NCBI GenBank assembly: GCA_037976565.1
Contig: CP137681.1
Span: forward strand, 30,012,707-30,076,706
DNA: 64,000 bases
Reading direction: 5' to 3'
From: Mesocentrotus franciscanus
Taxonomy: Eukaryota > Echinodermata > Echinoidea > Camarodonta > Strongylocentrotidae
The notes under the pieces are model-generated. The model did no database searches, was not told the origin of the DNA, and worked only from the letters and a program-made list of their open reading frames with translations. Positions 21,441 to 33,000 of the stretch are shown here, piece by piece. Both the position numbers and the translations under genes were made by a program. Every line of letters starts with the position of its first letter. Positions within the stretch are counted from its first letter, which is position 1.

Positions 21441-22295
21441 CTCTACAAAATCCAAGATTGGATTCGATTCGATTGAAACGTGGAAGAATATCACCGCTGT
21501 AAAGTCACATAATAGGACTACAGTGTACTTTAGTAATGCCCTCATAAACTTTCAATTGGGCCAATTGTAATGACCCATGAGTGTGTAGTACCATAGTAGT
21601 CATGAGCAGTGCTTTTTGAAAACAGTGGAAATTTTCACTGTTTTCATTGTGTTTGTGAATGGCAGGAAGGTTGAGTAAATCTTTCACCATTTTGACGTAC
21701 CACAACTAACGTACAAATGTACAATACACAATCATTTTAATTCTCTACGTAATCATTCCCTAAAAGCTTCTAGAAAGTTTTTTTTCACGATACGCTTATA
21801 TGCCCAGAACTCAACTTTACCTTTAAATTGTATAAACAGAATTGAGGTCATTAGCCTATAAAGATCATGGACCTATGATTAGACCGAGCAATTCGAACAT
21901 GAATAAGCAGAGGATACGGGTTTGCATTATTAATTTTAATATGTGTTACGGTCTCATTTTTGTGTCGTGCTCCTTATTAATTTTCTCCATTACCAAAATT
22001 AATAGAATTGTGTGAAGCGCATATTTTATGGCTCTAGAACCACATTACCATGATTAAAATGGTAATGAAATCCAAACCGTGCTATTGATTCAATTCAAAA
22101 AGTCTTTGGAAAACTGTCGTATCGTTTCTGCTAAATGAATGTAGTGTTTGGTGTTTGTTAATCTCATCATATTGTTTCATGAAGTATATGCAGGCTACCT
22201 CTGTTATTGACAATACCCATGTATGGTTTTAAAGAGTCAAATTATAGATGCATTTTATTCTTTTTATCAAAAAAATAATCAAACTTAAAAAAAGG
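21441..22295. other. AT-rich intergenic DNA, no gene recognised
   Basis: Short open frames only, none with a recognisable domain or clear codon bias. Confidence 0.4.
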
Positions 22296-22307
22296 AGCAC
22301 ATAATTT

Positions 22308-22460
22308 ACCCCGTTTAGAATTCATACAGGATGCTGTCAATGGCAACGTCGAGTTGGTGACCGGGTAGCGGCTCAACAGGCAGGTATAAACATGCAGCAG
22401 CTGTGGAGGTGTGACCTCATCCAGCTTGTCGGAAGGGTGAATGTAAATGTCATCACCTCT
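22308..22460 (-). CDS. Exon-like open frame, unknown function
   Basis: On the - strand an open frame of about 50 codons is bounded by a plausible acceptor (CACTTCTCAG near 22460) and donor (CGGG|GTAAATT near 22309). It includes DDIYIHPSDKLDEV and LLHVYTCLLSRYPVTNST. Codon use looks gene-like, but no family is recognised and no neighbouring exon in matching phase was found. It could equally be a transposon remnant. Confidence 0.22.
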
Positions 22461-22499
22461 GAGAAGTGTACACAGTGGTTCTGTCACACCCACGTATAT

Positions 22500-23125
22500 G
22501 CCACGTTGTCTTGACCGTCAGCAGATTGAAGGTTAAAAGAACAGATAGAGCAAGGCATGTCCCTCAGAAGTCTTCAAGGATTAAGTTTATATAAAGTGTT
22601 AGCGATCTCGAGAAGATGTTCACGCCTTTGTAACAAAATCTTATCAGATCTACAGGGATTCAAGTCAGAATTGTTTTTTTTATTTGTATAAGTATACACC
22701 AAAATATCCTTTAACTTTAAGCATTATGGGATATATACCGGAATGGTTGATTTTCTCAATGTTACATCAAATAGTTAAACACATGAATATATAACTTGCC
22801 ATATAACTCATGGCACACACATAACACAAAGTTGTATACAGTGTATATGAAAACTGCAGAAACTGTGGTCGAATATCACTGGATCCAAAATGACACTCGA
22901 TTACGCTTTTTCCTTTCAACTCATCAAAGATTGTACAAATATCACACTTTTCGTGGCATGTTCAACATATATGAATGCACATATAAAGATATGCCTAAAA
23001 TAAGAAAATTTCAAACGTTTTGTTTATTTTGTGGTTGTGTGATTTCATCAGCAAAGTGTATCTGGTATTCAAGCTTATCATATTTGATTATAGGCCTACA
23101 AAAAGAGGTAAAAATATATAAATAA
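22500..23125. other. Intergenic, no gene supported
   Basis: A 109-codon + frame at 22796-23125 has no recognisable domain and AT-rich random composition; not called. Confidence 0.35.
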
Positions 23126-23130
23126 AGACA

Positions 23131-23912
23131 AATTGGGGGGGGGGCTGGTAAAAGAGAAAAGGGAGAAAAGTTGAGGGAGAGAGATTGGAGAGAGAAGAGA
23201 GAGAGAGAGAGAGAGAGTGGGAAAGGGTGACATGGGGGTAGAGAGAGAGAGAGACAGGGGGATGGAGAGAGAAAGAGAAAAGAGAGGGAGATAGAGGGGT
23301 GAGGGAGTGGAGAGAAGGAAGAGTCGAGAGAGGGAAGAGTGGAGAGAAGGAGAGAAGGAGAGAGAGAGAGAGAGGGGGAGAGAGAGAGAAGAGAAAAGCG
23401 AGGGAGATAGAGGGGTGAGGGAGCGGGGAGAGAGAAATAGGGGAGAGTGAAGAGAAGGAGAGAAAAAGAAAGAGAGAGAGAGAGAGAGAGGTGGAGGGGG
23501 AGGGGGATGGAGAGAGATAGAGATAGATAAAGAGAGAGAGAGAGAGATAGAACAGAGAGGGGTGAGGGAGCGGAGAGAGGGAAAGATGGGAGAGTGGATA
23601 GAAGGAGAGAGAGAGAGAGAGATAGAGAGAGAGAGAGGGAGAGAGGGAAGAGTGGAGAGAAGGAGAGAGAGAGAGGGGAGAGAGAGAAAGAGAAAAGAGA
23701 GGGAGATAGAGGGGTAAGGGAGTGGAGAGAGAGGGAAAGAGGGGAGAGTGGATAGAAGGAGAGAAAGAGAGGGGGAGGGGGATGTAGAGAGAGAGAGAGA
23801 GAGAGAGAAAAGAGAGGGAGATAGAGGGAGGGAGCGGAGAGAGGAAAAGAAGGGAGCCTGGATAGAAGGAGAGACAGAGAGAGAGAGAGAGAGAGAGGGG
23901 AGTATGTGTGTG

Positions 23913-23945
<33 letters not shown>

Positions 23946-23959
23946 AGGAAGGGAGAGAG
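23131..23959. repeat. 830-base polypurine (GA)n block with (GT)n end
   Basis: Almost every + strand base is A or G, in GAGA and GGAGAGAGG arrangements with a loose unit of about 115 bases (GAGGGAGATAGAGGGGTGAG recurs near 23285, 23400 and 23700). It ends in (GT)n at 23900-23942. Three overlapping frames of about 300 codons on - are Ser/Leu/Pro low complexity and are not genes. Confidence 0.95.
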
Positions 23960-24952
23960 GGAGGGAGGGACACCGAGAGGAATAATTCTTCTCATTATCT
24001 GCCCCCCTCAATCGAATGGCCAAATAGAGAGGTGAGAGCAAGAGGAGAGCAAGGGGAGAGTTGAAGGAAAAAAGAAAAAGAACGCGAGATAATAATTTAT
24101 GAGGAGATAGATTGTTTGAAAACGCTCTTCAAATATTATAATATTATTTCTTTATGTTTGTACAGGGCCCCTCCTAATAAGCTTGGCTTTCGTAGGGGTC
24201 CTTTAAATGATTTTTTAAAATAAATGTATTCGTTATTTAATTAATATGTTTTTAATGGAAGATAAAAGTTGAATCAGTGACGTGGTAAAGTGAAGTATTA
24301 GAAACCGCAAGAGGCCCAAATATACATCACTTTGTGTATTTTAATGTGGAAATAACATTTTAGAGATAGTGAAGAGTATTTTCCTCCCTCGCTTCGCTCG
24401 CTCTCAAAATTTAGAAACGGGATAGTTTCAGGCAACGAGGTCCATGAACATTTCCAAATAATGATATGCTGCCCGAATATTGCCATGATTCGGGCAGCAT
24501 TGCGCCCGAATTTAACCTTATTTATTGTACTTTTATATCGAAATGAAATTTATATAACAACAAGGTGTCCTCTTTCCCTCGTTCGCTTCTCTTCTCGCAA
24601 AATTTATAATTCAGGAGAATTCCTGGCACTGAAAAGACCAAATATATAATTTTACATTTTATCTAGTGTATATAGATGACTAAATAACATTTTCGCCATA
24701 TTAAAAGAACGATTTTCCGCTCGCTCGCAATAGTTGAGATCCGGATAGTATATGTGCCCGTTTATATAAATGTATTCAAAGGATGCAAAACATATTCTTG
24801 TTGATGAATTTTTGATCGGGGTGACGTGAAACCTGTTAACTCCTAAACTGGTGCCGTGACTAAAAAAAGTTGGACAAACGCTGATCTAGTATACTAAAGA
24901 CTGGTGGCCCCCGCTCCTCCCCTTCCTAATGACTGAGCCCACGCTACGCCAC
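23960..24952. other. Intergenic; fragments of dispersed repeats
   Basis: Includes two similar blocks near 24370-24420 and 24560-24600 (TTTCCCTCGTTCGCTTC-like) and a hAT-like end CCACGCTACGCCACTA near 24939-24954. No gene. Confidence 0.4.
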
Positions 24953-24956
24953 TAAA

Positions 24957-25035
24957 TAACTTTAAAAACTTGACTTTCCTCGTATTCTCCACTGATCCTA
25001 TCTTCCTCGATTGCAATCTGGCATGATTTTTTTCT
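24957..25035. repeat. Fragment of the 3817-type repeat, copy 3
   Basis: AACTTGACTTTCCTCGTATTC and CCTCGATTGCAATCTGGCAT match 4527-4550 and 4682-4700, with the middle part deleted. Confidence 0.5.
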
Positions 25036-25727
25036 TCTATTTACCTTTCCACGTGGTTCCTTTATTAATTATCAACTTAATCATTTTCAAAAAAAATCGA
25101 TACATGCACTATTCCATGACTTGTCATATAAATATTCAAACAATAAAATATTACAAAATAACCTCGGCCGCACAGCGATATATACGATATTAAAGTTGAC
25201 AAAATATAGTTTGTACACCAATTCTATAAAATAAAAACATACATACAAACTAAGCAAAGGCACTCAGACACATTTGGTAAAATGAAACCATTTTTTGTTT
25301 TTAATAATAATAATGATAGTGGGTTCTTGTAGAGCGCTCATGTCTGTCAGACTTGGCACCCTTGGCGCTCCGTAATTATTACCCCGGCTTTTGCTATATA
25401 TCTTCCAATATAATAATAATTGTTAACAGTTGACATAACTTTACCTACAGCGGTCTGATTTTTTTGCATTTGGCTGAATAGATTTGTTTTCTTACAATAA
25501 TTAAGATACAACTAAAAGCGTTGTTATGAACTCCTTTCAAGCCAAAAAAAAAAAAAAAATCTGGTTTTTGAGTCTGGCCTTTAGGCCTATATTGGTCTTG
25601 CTGAAAAACCATTGCTCAATTTTTGACCATATTATATTTGAATATGGGCAGTAACAAAAAATATGCATAATTGTCTTTTCAGTGCTGTTACAACATGTAC
25701 ATTGTTTATCAGTAATTATATACCTCT
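25036..25727. other. Intergenic AT-rich DNA
   Basis: Contains a short segment around 25318-25385 (AGAGCGCTCATGTCTGTCAG, GGCGCTCCGTAATTATTACC) that looks like a SINE-type fragment. No gene. Confidence 0.35.
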
Positions 25728-26190
25728 CTTTAGAAATCTAGCCATCTGATTGGTCGAAATTGGAGTCGTGATTTTAGCCATGCCGCCTAATGGTCAATAG
25801 TTTTTAGAAAGCGCCCCGGGTAGCGGGCCGAATAAAAAAATCTGCTGAAATCCCCATTGGCTTACGTGTATAAAGTCCCCTTGAGCGAGCGCGGATACAA
25901 TACAGTCCAGTGTGTGTGCGATTCCCAAATGATTGTAACATCCAGTCATCTTCCCAGCGTAGATTAACAGACAGTTTCTCAGATTTTCTGTGATGTTTCA
26001 AGTATTTTCAACCAATCTTTACTCAAGAAAAGAATAAGGTAAGAATTCTTGATAGATTTTTTGTGTGAATTCGGTATATAAAAGAGATATCGACTGCTTT
26101 AATTCGAGGCCTAGCTGTTTCTATACTGGATGCAACGTCCCCTTGAGCCTATAAAACAGCTAGACCTCTTATAGCAGTCGATATAACTAT
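25728..26190. mobile_element. DNA element related to 30832-31290, with internal foldback
   Basis: The left part (TTTAGAAATCTAGCCATCTG then ATTGGTCGAAAT) matches 30833-30870. The right part contains an inverted repeat: 26075-26120 (TATATAAAAGAGATATCGAC, CCTAGCTGTTT) against 26154-26186. No coding frame. Confidence 0.5.
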
Positions 26191-26569
26191 ACTATTTGCA
26201 ATTTCAGCAATGAATCTTTCATGCAAAATATTCTGTTTAAAATACTGGAACCACCTCAAATGGCGTCCTTAACCGTGAAAGTGTGTACCGTCCATAGAGC
26301 TATACAGAGTGAGTCAGAAAAAATGTCCCACTTTTTAAAAGTTGTATTGTTTGAAGTATGAATATTTAATCATGGGTTTCATGATAATATGTCTTGATAG
26401 ATTTATCCTCCCAGTACATTTAGGTAACATTTTCATTTGAATCTCTGGATGCATGACTGAACATCAGACAATCATTACAAGACTGCCAGATCTCACTTGC
26501 GCCAAGTTACTGGGTGAGGAATAAAACAGTGCATTGAACAAATACAGTCAGACAGACACACACACACAC

Positions 26570-26900
26570 ACAAATAAACAAACAAACACACACACGCACA
26601 CACACACAACACACACAGTAACAATTATTTCATAATTTCCCCTTTTCATTGATTTTTATCAAGATCGCTGGATGTTTAAGTGGCATTTCCCTGATGATGA
26701 TGATGATGATGATGAAGATTAAGATGATGACAATGATGATGATGATGATATGATGGTGGTAGTGAATGTGTACTAAAGGGAAAGATTGTCAGGGAAATGC
26801 CACTTAAACATTCAGCGATCTTGATAAAAATCAATGCTTAATCAGAAAAGGAGAAATTATAAAAAAAACTGTTAGCGTGTGTATGTGTGTGTGTGCGTGC
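26570..26900. repeat. Long foldback with (GAT)n loop and (CA)n/(GT)n ends
   Basis: 26610-26694 is the inverted complement of 26789-26880 over about 85 bases, with few mismatches (blocks TGATTTTTATCAAGATCGCT and AAGTGGCATTTCCCT). The loop is mainly GAT/ATG repeats. Outside the arms lie (CA)n on the left and (GT)n on the right, themselves complementary. Confidence 0.88.
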
Positions 26901-26929
26901 GCGCGCGCGTGTGTGTGTGTGTGGTGTGT

Positions 26930-27120
26930 AGGAGAGAGAGCTAGGAGACAGCCAGAGACAGAAACAGAAACAGAGACGGATCGAGATAGAGACACAGATA
27001 GAGAGACGGAGAGAGATCGAGAGAGAAAGAGTCAGACAGGCGGAGACGGACATACATACATGTAAGAGGACGGAGGGAGAGATAGAGAGAGAGAGAGAGG
27101 AAGAGAGAGATTGAGAGACG
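26930..27120. repeat. Purine-rich simple repeat
   Basis: GAGACAGA and GAGAGA arrays; open frames across it on either strand are low complexity. Confidence 0.85.
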
Positions 27121-27581
27121 ATATTGGCTCTTGAATAATAAAGGACGTGTCGCACGAGTATAAGATTACTCTGTTATTTGATTTGATTTCACTCACACTG
27201 AAAATAAATACAGGCAATACTATAATCAACAATAAAACGAAGACATTAAAATAACATTTAACTTGAACTATAGGACGATGTCTTTAACTTGTTTATATCA
27301 CAACAAGAACAACTGTTCGTATTTCAACACATACATAGTATATAAATTCCGAGTATTTACAGTGATTGCAAATTGGGATGGCCTTTAAAGTACATCTAAA
27401 TCGGATTGTCACTGTGTCACACGCATAATTTTGAACTACATTGTGACTTCAATTAGAAATTAATCAAGCTTCCACATTCTTATTTTGAATTCCAAAACTT
27501 CTCTTCGCCATTAGGCCTAATTCATTAATTTCGGTCTTCCAACAATTGTTAACAATGTTAATTCTTCGATTCAGTATGTGT

Positions 27582-27870
27582 TCAATCGACCAGCACGAAA
27601 CACTTCCCTTTCTGTGCGTATAAAACTATCGTCTCACGTTGCCAACGCCGGGCTATACGGTCCACGAGACGGATAGCCCTTCGAGACCCACAAGCCACCA
27701 CACTGACAATGTCGCACTGACGGGCATTCTGAAAAGTTGTCTGAGGGTTGGTGAGACCGACAGTCAAGAACACTGACATATTGTTCACGTTGGCCTGCTG
27801 AAAACTTTTCTGAAGGTCGGAGGTGTCGATCGACGGGGATTTCCATCGTTCAAACATGGACCTACTAAAG
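27582..27870 (-). CDS. Terminal exon-like frame, unknown protein
   Basis: A - strand frame ends at a stop at 27582. From about 27870 it reads SMFERWKSPSIDTSDLQKSF, then NMSVFLTVGLTNPQTTFQNA, DIVSVVACGSRRAIRLVDRI and a basic, aromatic end (GKCFVLVD). Third-position GC is higher than in the flanks and the amino acid mix is balanced, suggesting real coding sequence. A candidate acceptor is CTTTAG or CTTTAGTAG near 27866-27871, with a weak pyrimidine tract. No signal peptide or known domain is recognised. It is downstream of the FAMeT gene on the same strand, but that gene already has its own stop. Confidence 0.4.
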
Positions 27871-27879
27871 CTCTTCTCT

Positions 27880-29940
27880 CTTAAAAACGTTCTTACAACC
27901 CATACAAACAATATCGACACAACCTTGTGCGTGCGTGAGTTCTACTCTTTCAAAATACCTGTAACGGACGCGAAAAGTAACTGACCTCCGAAATGAAATC
28001 TCCCATGTACTTTTGTGTTCTATAAGAAATGAAACCCGGCTTTCCAATCGATGACTAGAAAAAAAAGGATTATGTTCTGATGAATTTGTGTTGTTCATGT
28101 CAAAGATGAATTCATCCTCTTTCATATGATACCAAAAAGGGCTATGCATGAATACACAAATCTATTTTACAGTTTCATGGGCAATGTCAATAGTAGTTTA
28201 CGTACAGAATGACTAATGTAATTACGTGTAAGTATCATGCAATAAAATAAATAAGAGATTAAGATAATCAAAAGAATAACTGATGTTTCATGATGTACAT
28301 TTATTCATCTTTCAAATATTTTCAACTTGGAAATGAGTCCATAATATTTACAATTTGATCATTTTGATGAACAGGACAATGTGATTGCAAGATAAAAATG
28401 AAAGGAAAAGCAAATTAAAGAGAGGTTCAATGAACGGCCATTCATTGCATTGATCAATAAATCCCAATCTCATAAGCAGATCAATTTTGACATTGTTATT
28501 GTTATTGACATTGATATATCTAGCTCTATCACAAGCTCTATCATTACAAATGTGGTATCATAATTGTGGAAGAAGAAAAACAAATTTCTGCTTGGTGATT
28601 AGAATGCCAACACAGGAGTCTAAATAATCCAAGTAATAGTATATACAATATATCGTGACCGTGACATCATGCAAAACTTGGCAATACAACACGTCTAAAT
28701 ATCCATTTATTTATTTATTTATTTATTTTAAGGGGTACAATCGTTTGCATACAGAATTGTGGTAGTTTATACACGATTGGGAGAATGATAGACACTTTAT
28801 ACAACGTAGATTATTGATGAGAATAACTCAAGTTAAACCTATCGCTTTTACGAATACAAGGCTGTGTCAAAAATACTGAATTACAATTAAAACTTGAATA
28901 TAGGCCTACGTATATATATTTTACAGTTAAAGTTTGGAATCTTCGTTTGGAAAATCTGTGGCGTATCCACGCATTTGGGCGGAATCCTCTTTGGACTTTA
29001 TAGGGGAAAGTCCACCCTGATATAATGTAGGTTTTAATAGAAGCCGAAAAATGAGAGTAATATTATTATTTATTCAGGGTTGCCTCTACAGTTAATAAAC
29101 TGCTGCATGGATAACAATCAATACAAACAATATTATACAAAAGAAATACACAAAATATACTTAGCGGAAAATTATAATGTACAGAAAAATGAAAAATATT
29201 TAAAACAAATTAAAACATATATAAAATTAATATTCAAGTAAGTTACATTCCAATGACTGAATTACAGTGATGACTTACTTAAGGTATATTCTCTGAACAC
29301 TGAATTTCTAAGATAATCAGTCTTAATTTCTCAGGTGCAACAATTGTGATTTTGATATGTTTACAAATATCTAACTTTCTAGATATGCATCTTCCCGTCT
29401 TATCATATGAATAATTCATCTTTAAATGTCATCAGTCAAATGACAGGTTTGGTGACCCCAATAACTTCTACAACAAATATTTCTCCAAATGCTACGATCT
29501 TCAGATAACCTCTTCATTTTCGCCATCTTCTATTTCGCCTTCTTATATTTTCTGATTTGTTTATATATATACTTTTTTTTTTTTTTACTGTATTGCTCTT
29601 TATTTGTATACATTGCAAGGAGAATGAAAAGGAAATAAACGTGATTTCTTTGCAATAAACTCCACATTCTTCAAATTATCATCTAAGAATTCTGTATGAG
29701 GTCTTCCTTCCGGCTTTTATCTATACAGACGACCTACCACTACTGGGATCAATAATGTTACATTATTGTATTTTTACCATGCTATCACAATAGTTTTATG
29801 ATACAGGTCATGGTTTCACGAAACCGTCGTACAAGTTCACTTTTATACGATTGAAACGCGTGCATTACATGGGATGTCGTTGAACTTGAACTTACGACTG
29901 CTTCGTGAAACGATGCCCTGTATATCATCACGAGAAAAGG
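27880..29940. other. AT-rich intergenic DNA, no gene supported
   Basis: Contains an (ATTT)n run near 28704-28730 and a T-run at 29573-29586. A - strand AATAAA at about 29599-29604 could serve the FAMeT gene (430 bases past its stop). No other signal seen. Confidence 0.4.
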
Positions 29941-30034
29941 CTACAATGTTTTAAAGTCATTGACAATCCCAAGTTTAACAGCAGATTGACTATACAATTC
30001 AATTAATTTCTGGTCTTCATTTCTCAACCAGCAC

Positions 30035-33000
30035 TTATGCAGGATCCTGGGTTTGACTTTCCTGGCAGAATGTCGGGAATTTCCAATACCCTTGTGATCC
30101 ATACCCAGTCCATATTCCGACATAGTTGACCGCAAGAGGATTCGGATCAGTGGCGTTCATAAGGGCCAGTTGTGTACCATAACGGCTCAATTTAATATGA
30201 CCGTTGGCGAAGGATAGCTGGTAGTGGTTAAAATCCGGTATTCCTGACAGACTGAAGGAGTCAGGGTTAATGTTTGTAGGATACAAATACATCCAAGGAC
30301 GAGTTCGTACGATATGGCCTACAGTATTTCCCCATCCACCGATAGCTGTATGATAGATATAAGTTCATAAGTTCATATGTTCATTTCTTTTCCACAAAAG
30401 TAAATAAAAAATGAGAGAGGAGAAGTCATTGAAAGTGCGCACGATTCCTCGTTAACCCCCCCCCCACCCCCACTCCACTCCACCCGTGGAAAGCTTCCAA
30501 CACGTGATACATTGTGATACATTGATACAGTGATACGTGATACATTGTGTGGGTAGTGAAGCGCAACGAGAGGGCAGTACGGAGGACATACTGTGTATGA
30601 TCGAATCTCTTTGGTATTCCCCCCTCCTACACAGCCCTACCCCTTTCCATGGAATGGGGACGAATGGGGATAAAGGATAGGGAGACGGGGAGAGAGACAG
30701 AGTGTGTGTGTGTGTGCGCGCGCGTGTGATTATGAGAGAAAGAGAAGGAGAGAGAGAGAGTTGAAGACACATTTTATATTAAGCAAATATTAACTGACTA
30801 CGAGGGTAATGGTACAAATGATATACCTCACTTAAGAAATCCAGCCATCTGTCAGTGATTGGTCGAAATAGCAGTCGTTGTTGGTCGATCGGGGCTACTA
30901 TCACGAGCCGCAGGCGAGGGATGATAGTAGCCGTGAGATAACCGAGGCGATGATAGTTTGTATCCATTGCCCGAATAAATGAGGTTAATATTTGTTTTAT
31001 ATCCCACATCGGCAATAAGGTCTATTTAAAGTGAATTTTACATAATTAAAAGAGCTAGGTTTTCGCTCGCGGCGTTCTGATTCGGCAGACAGTTTAGCTT
31101 CAGCAGATATCGGTGGATATCGATATCATTTCGCGTAACCTACATTGCAATGCTTATTTAATGGGCCTATATGGGCAAGTGGGGCAGCAGCAAAAAATTA
31201 CTGTACAAAAGTACTATCGCAGGGTGATAGTACTAATCTATCATTGATCATGTGACCTCGTTTAGACCAATCAGATTGCAAGATTCTTAGTATGCGGGAT
31301 ATAAATGTAAATATATACGCTTAGAGACGTGGAAAGCGCTTCATGAGCACCGTTTTATTATTACTATTATTATATTATTGTACAGTTAAATCATCGAGCC
31401 GGCAAACTAGTGTAAGCCCGTTCGGAAATTTGCATTTTCTATCTCGTGTAGTAGACAGACTATATACACACAGTGGAATCTCTGCCCCCAGCAAAAAAAA
31501 AAAAAAAAAAGAAAGAGAGAAGGAAGGAAAGGGAAAGAAAAAAAGATTGCGATGAATTCGGCCAACCGTGACAACGTGTGCATAGGGGGATCTAAAGGCC
31601 CTTGCCTCCCCCAAGCAAACTTAAAAAAGAGAGAAGGAAGGGAAGGGAAGGGAAAGGAAGGGAAGGGAAGGGAAAGGAAGGAGAGAATGAAAGGAAGAAG
31701 AAAGGTGGGGAGATCAGTTGCGATTTTCCCCGCCAACAAGGTGTAGATCGGGGGAAGAGAGAGAGAGAGAGAGAGAAGGAAGGGAAGGGAAAGGGAAAGA
31801 GGAGAGAAAGGGAAAGAAAATATAGAGGAAGAAGAAAAGAAAAGGGGGAAAATAAGAAAAGATCAGTTGCGATTTTTATCGCTTCTTCTATCATCATTGT
31901 ACAACTATCATTGTACAAAATAATGCATTTATTTATTTATTTATTCCTGTTTGATAACAATAATATGAATATAAACTCAGAACAGCAACAAAACTATTTT
32001 GCAGGCAGAGAGAAACGCAAAAATGATCATACATTTGCATGTAAGTGTATCATTATAATTATTCATTATACAAATGATGCATGCGCATGAGTTCATTATA
32101 CGATCTATCCGCACTCGAGTTGAGGCTGTGTGTATCTATTGTACGAAGCCGTTAGGCTGAGTGCGATAGATACACACAGCATCAACGAGGGCGGATAGAT
32201 CGTATAATGAACGAATGAAAACATGCATCATTTGTTTTATACAACGAAACTCCTAGATCCTTGTTATTTGATGTTAAAAGAATTCAATCAAGATTGTTTC
32301 GTGACAGTATGGCTGACAAATAAATCTCAAGTTTAATAAGGCTTAATTTAGTGCGCACACATAGCTATAGTAAGCGCACTTACCTATATACTCATTTACG
32401 CATAGTGCTGCGCAAGCATAGGCCCATGCACACACAGTATTAAGCGTTCTCACCTCTACGCGCACTACTGCGCATCATGTACATGCACTAAAAAAACGTT
32501 TGATAGTCTCAGTAAATGAATCACACGTGACCGCGCATGACCAATCATTTGATTTGGATCTGGGAGTGAGTTGTATAAATTGTTTTATTACATCGAGGGG
32601 CTCGGGGGCTCGAGCTCCCCCTCCTTTTTGAAAAAGTATTTTAAAGAGAAAATAATAGAAAGAAAGAGAGAAAAAAAGAAAAAGAATAGTGAACTGCCAG
32701 TGTCATAAAATGATGAGGTTTCAAAATATGCTCATCTGACCGTGATTTAATACCTAAAACCCCTGAGCTTACGGGGGCTCTGCACCCTGGATTCCACCTA
32801 GGGCTCTAAGGCGGGCCGTTGGATGCTAATCTGACCGTAATTAAATGCAAAAAACCCCTGAGCTTCCGGGGGCTCCGCCCCCTGGAGCCCACGCAAATTG
32901 GTGACCTGCCAATGTCACAAATAAAGTATCAAAATAAGCTCATCTGACCGTAATTAAATGCCTAAAACCCCTGAGCTTCCGGGGGCTCAGCCCCCTAGAC

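Noticed and set aside
23011..24041. Three overlapping - strand open frames of about 300-320 codons
   Set aside because: Ser/Leu/Pro/Thr/His low complexity from a GA/GT simple repeat; open in all frames because the repeat lacks stops.
25804..26001. 65-codon - frame
   Set aside because: Lies inside a TIR-type repeat related to 30832-31290; no domain.
31375..32090. Lys/Glu/Arg-rich + frame of 162 codons and its antisense partners
   Set aside because: GGGAAGGG repeat translation.
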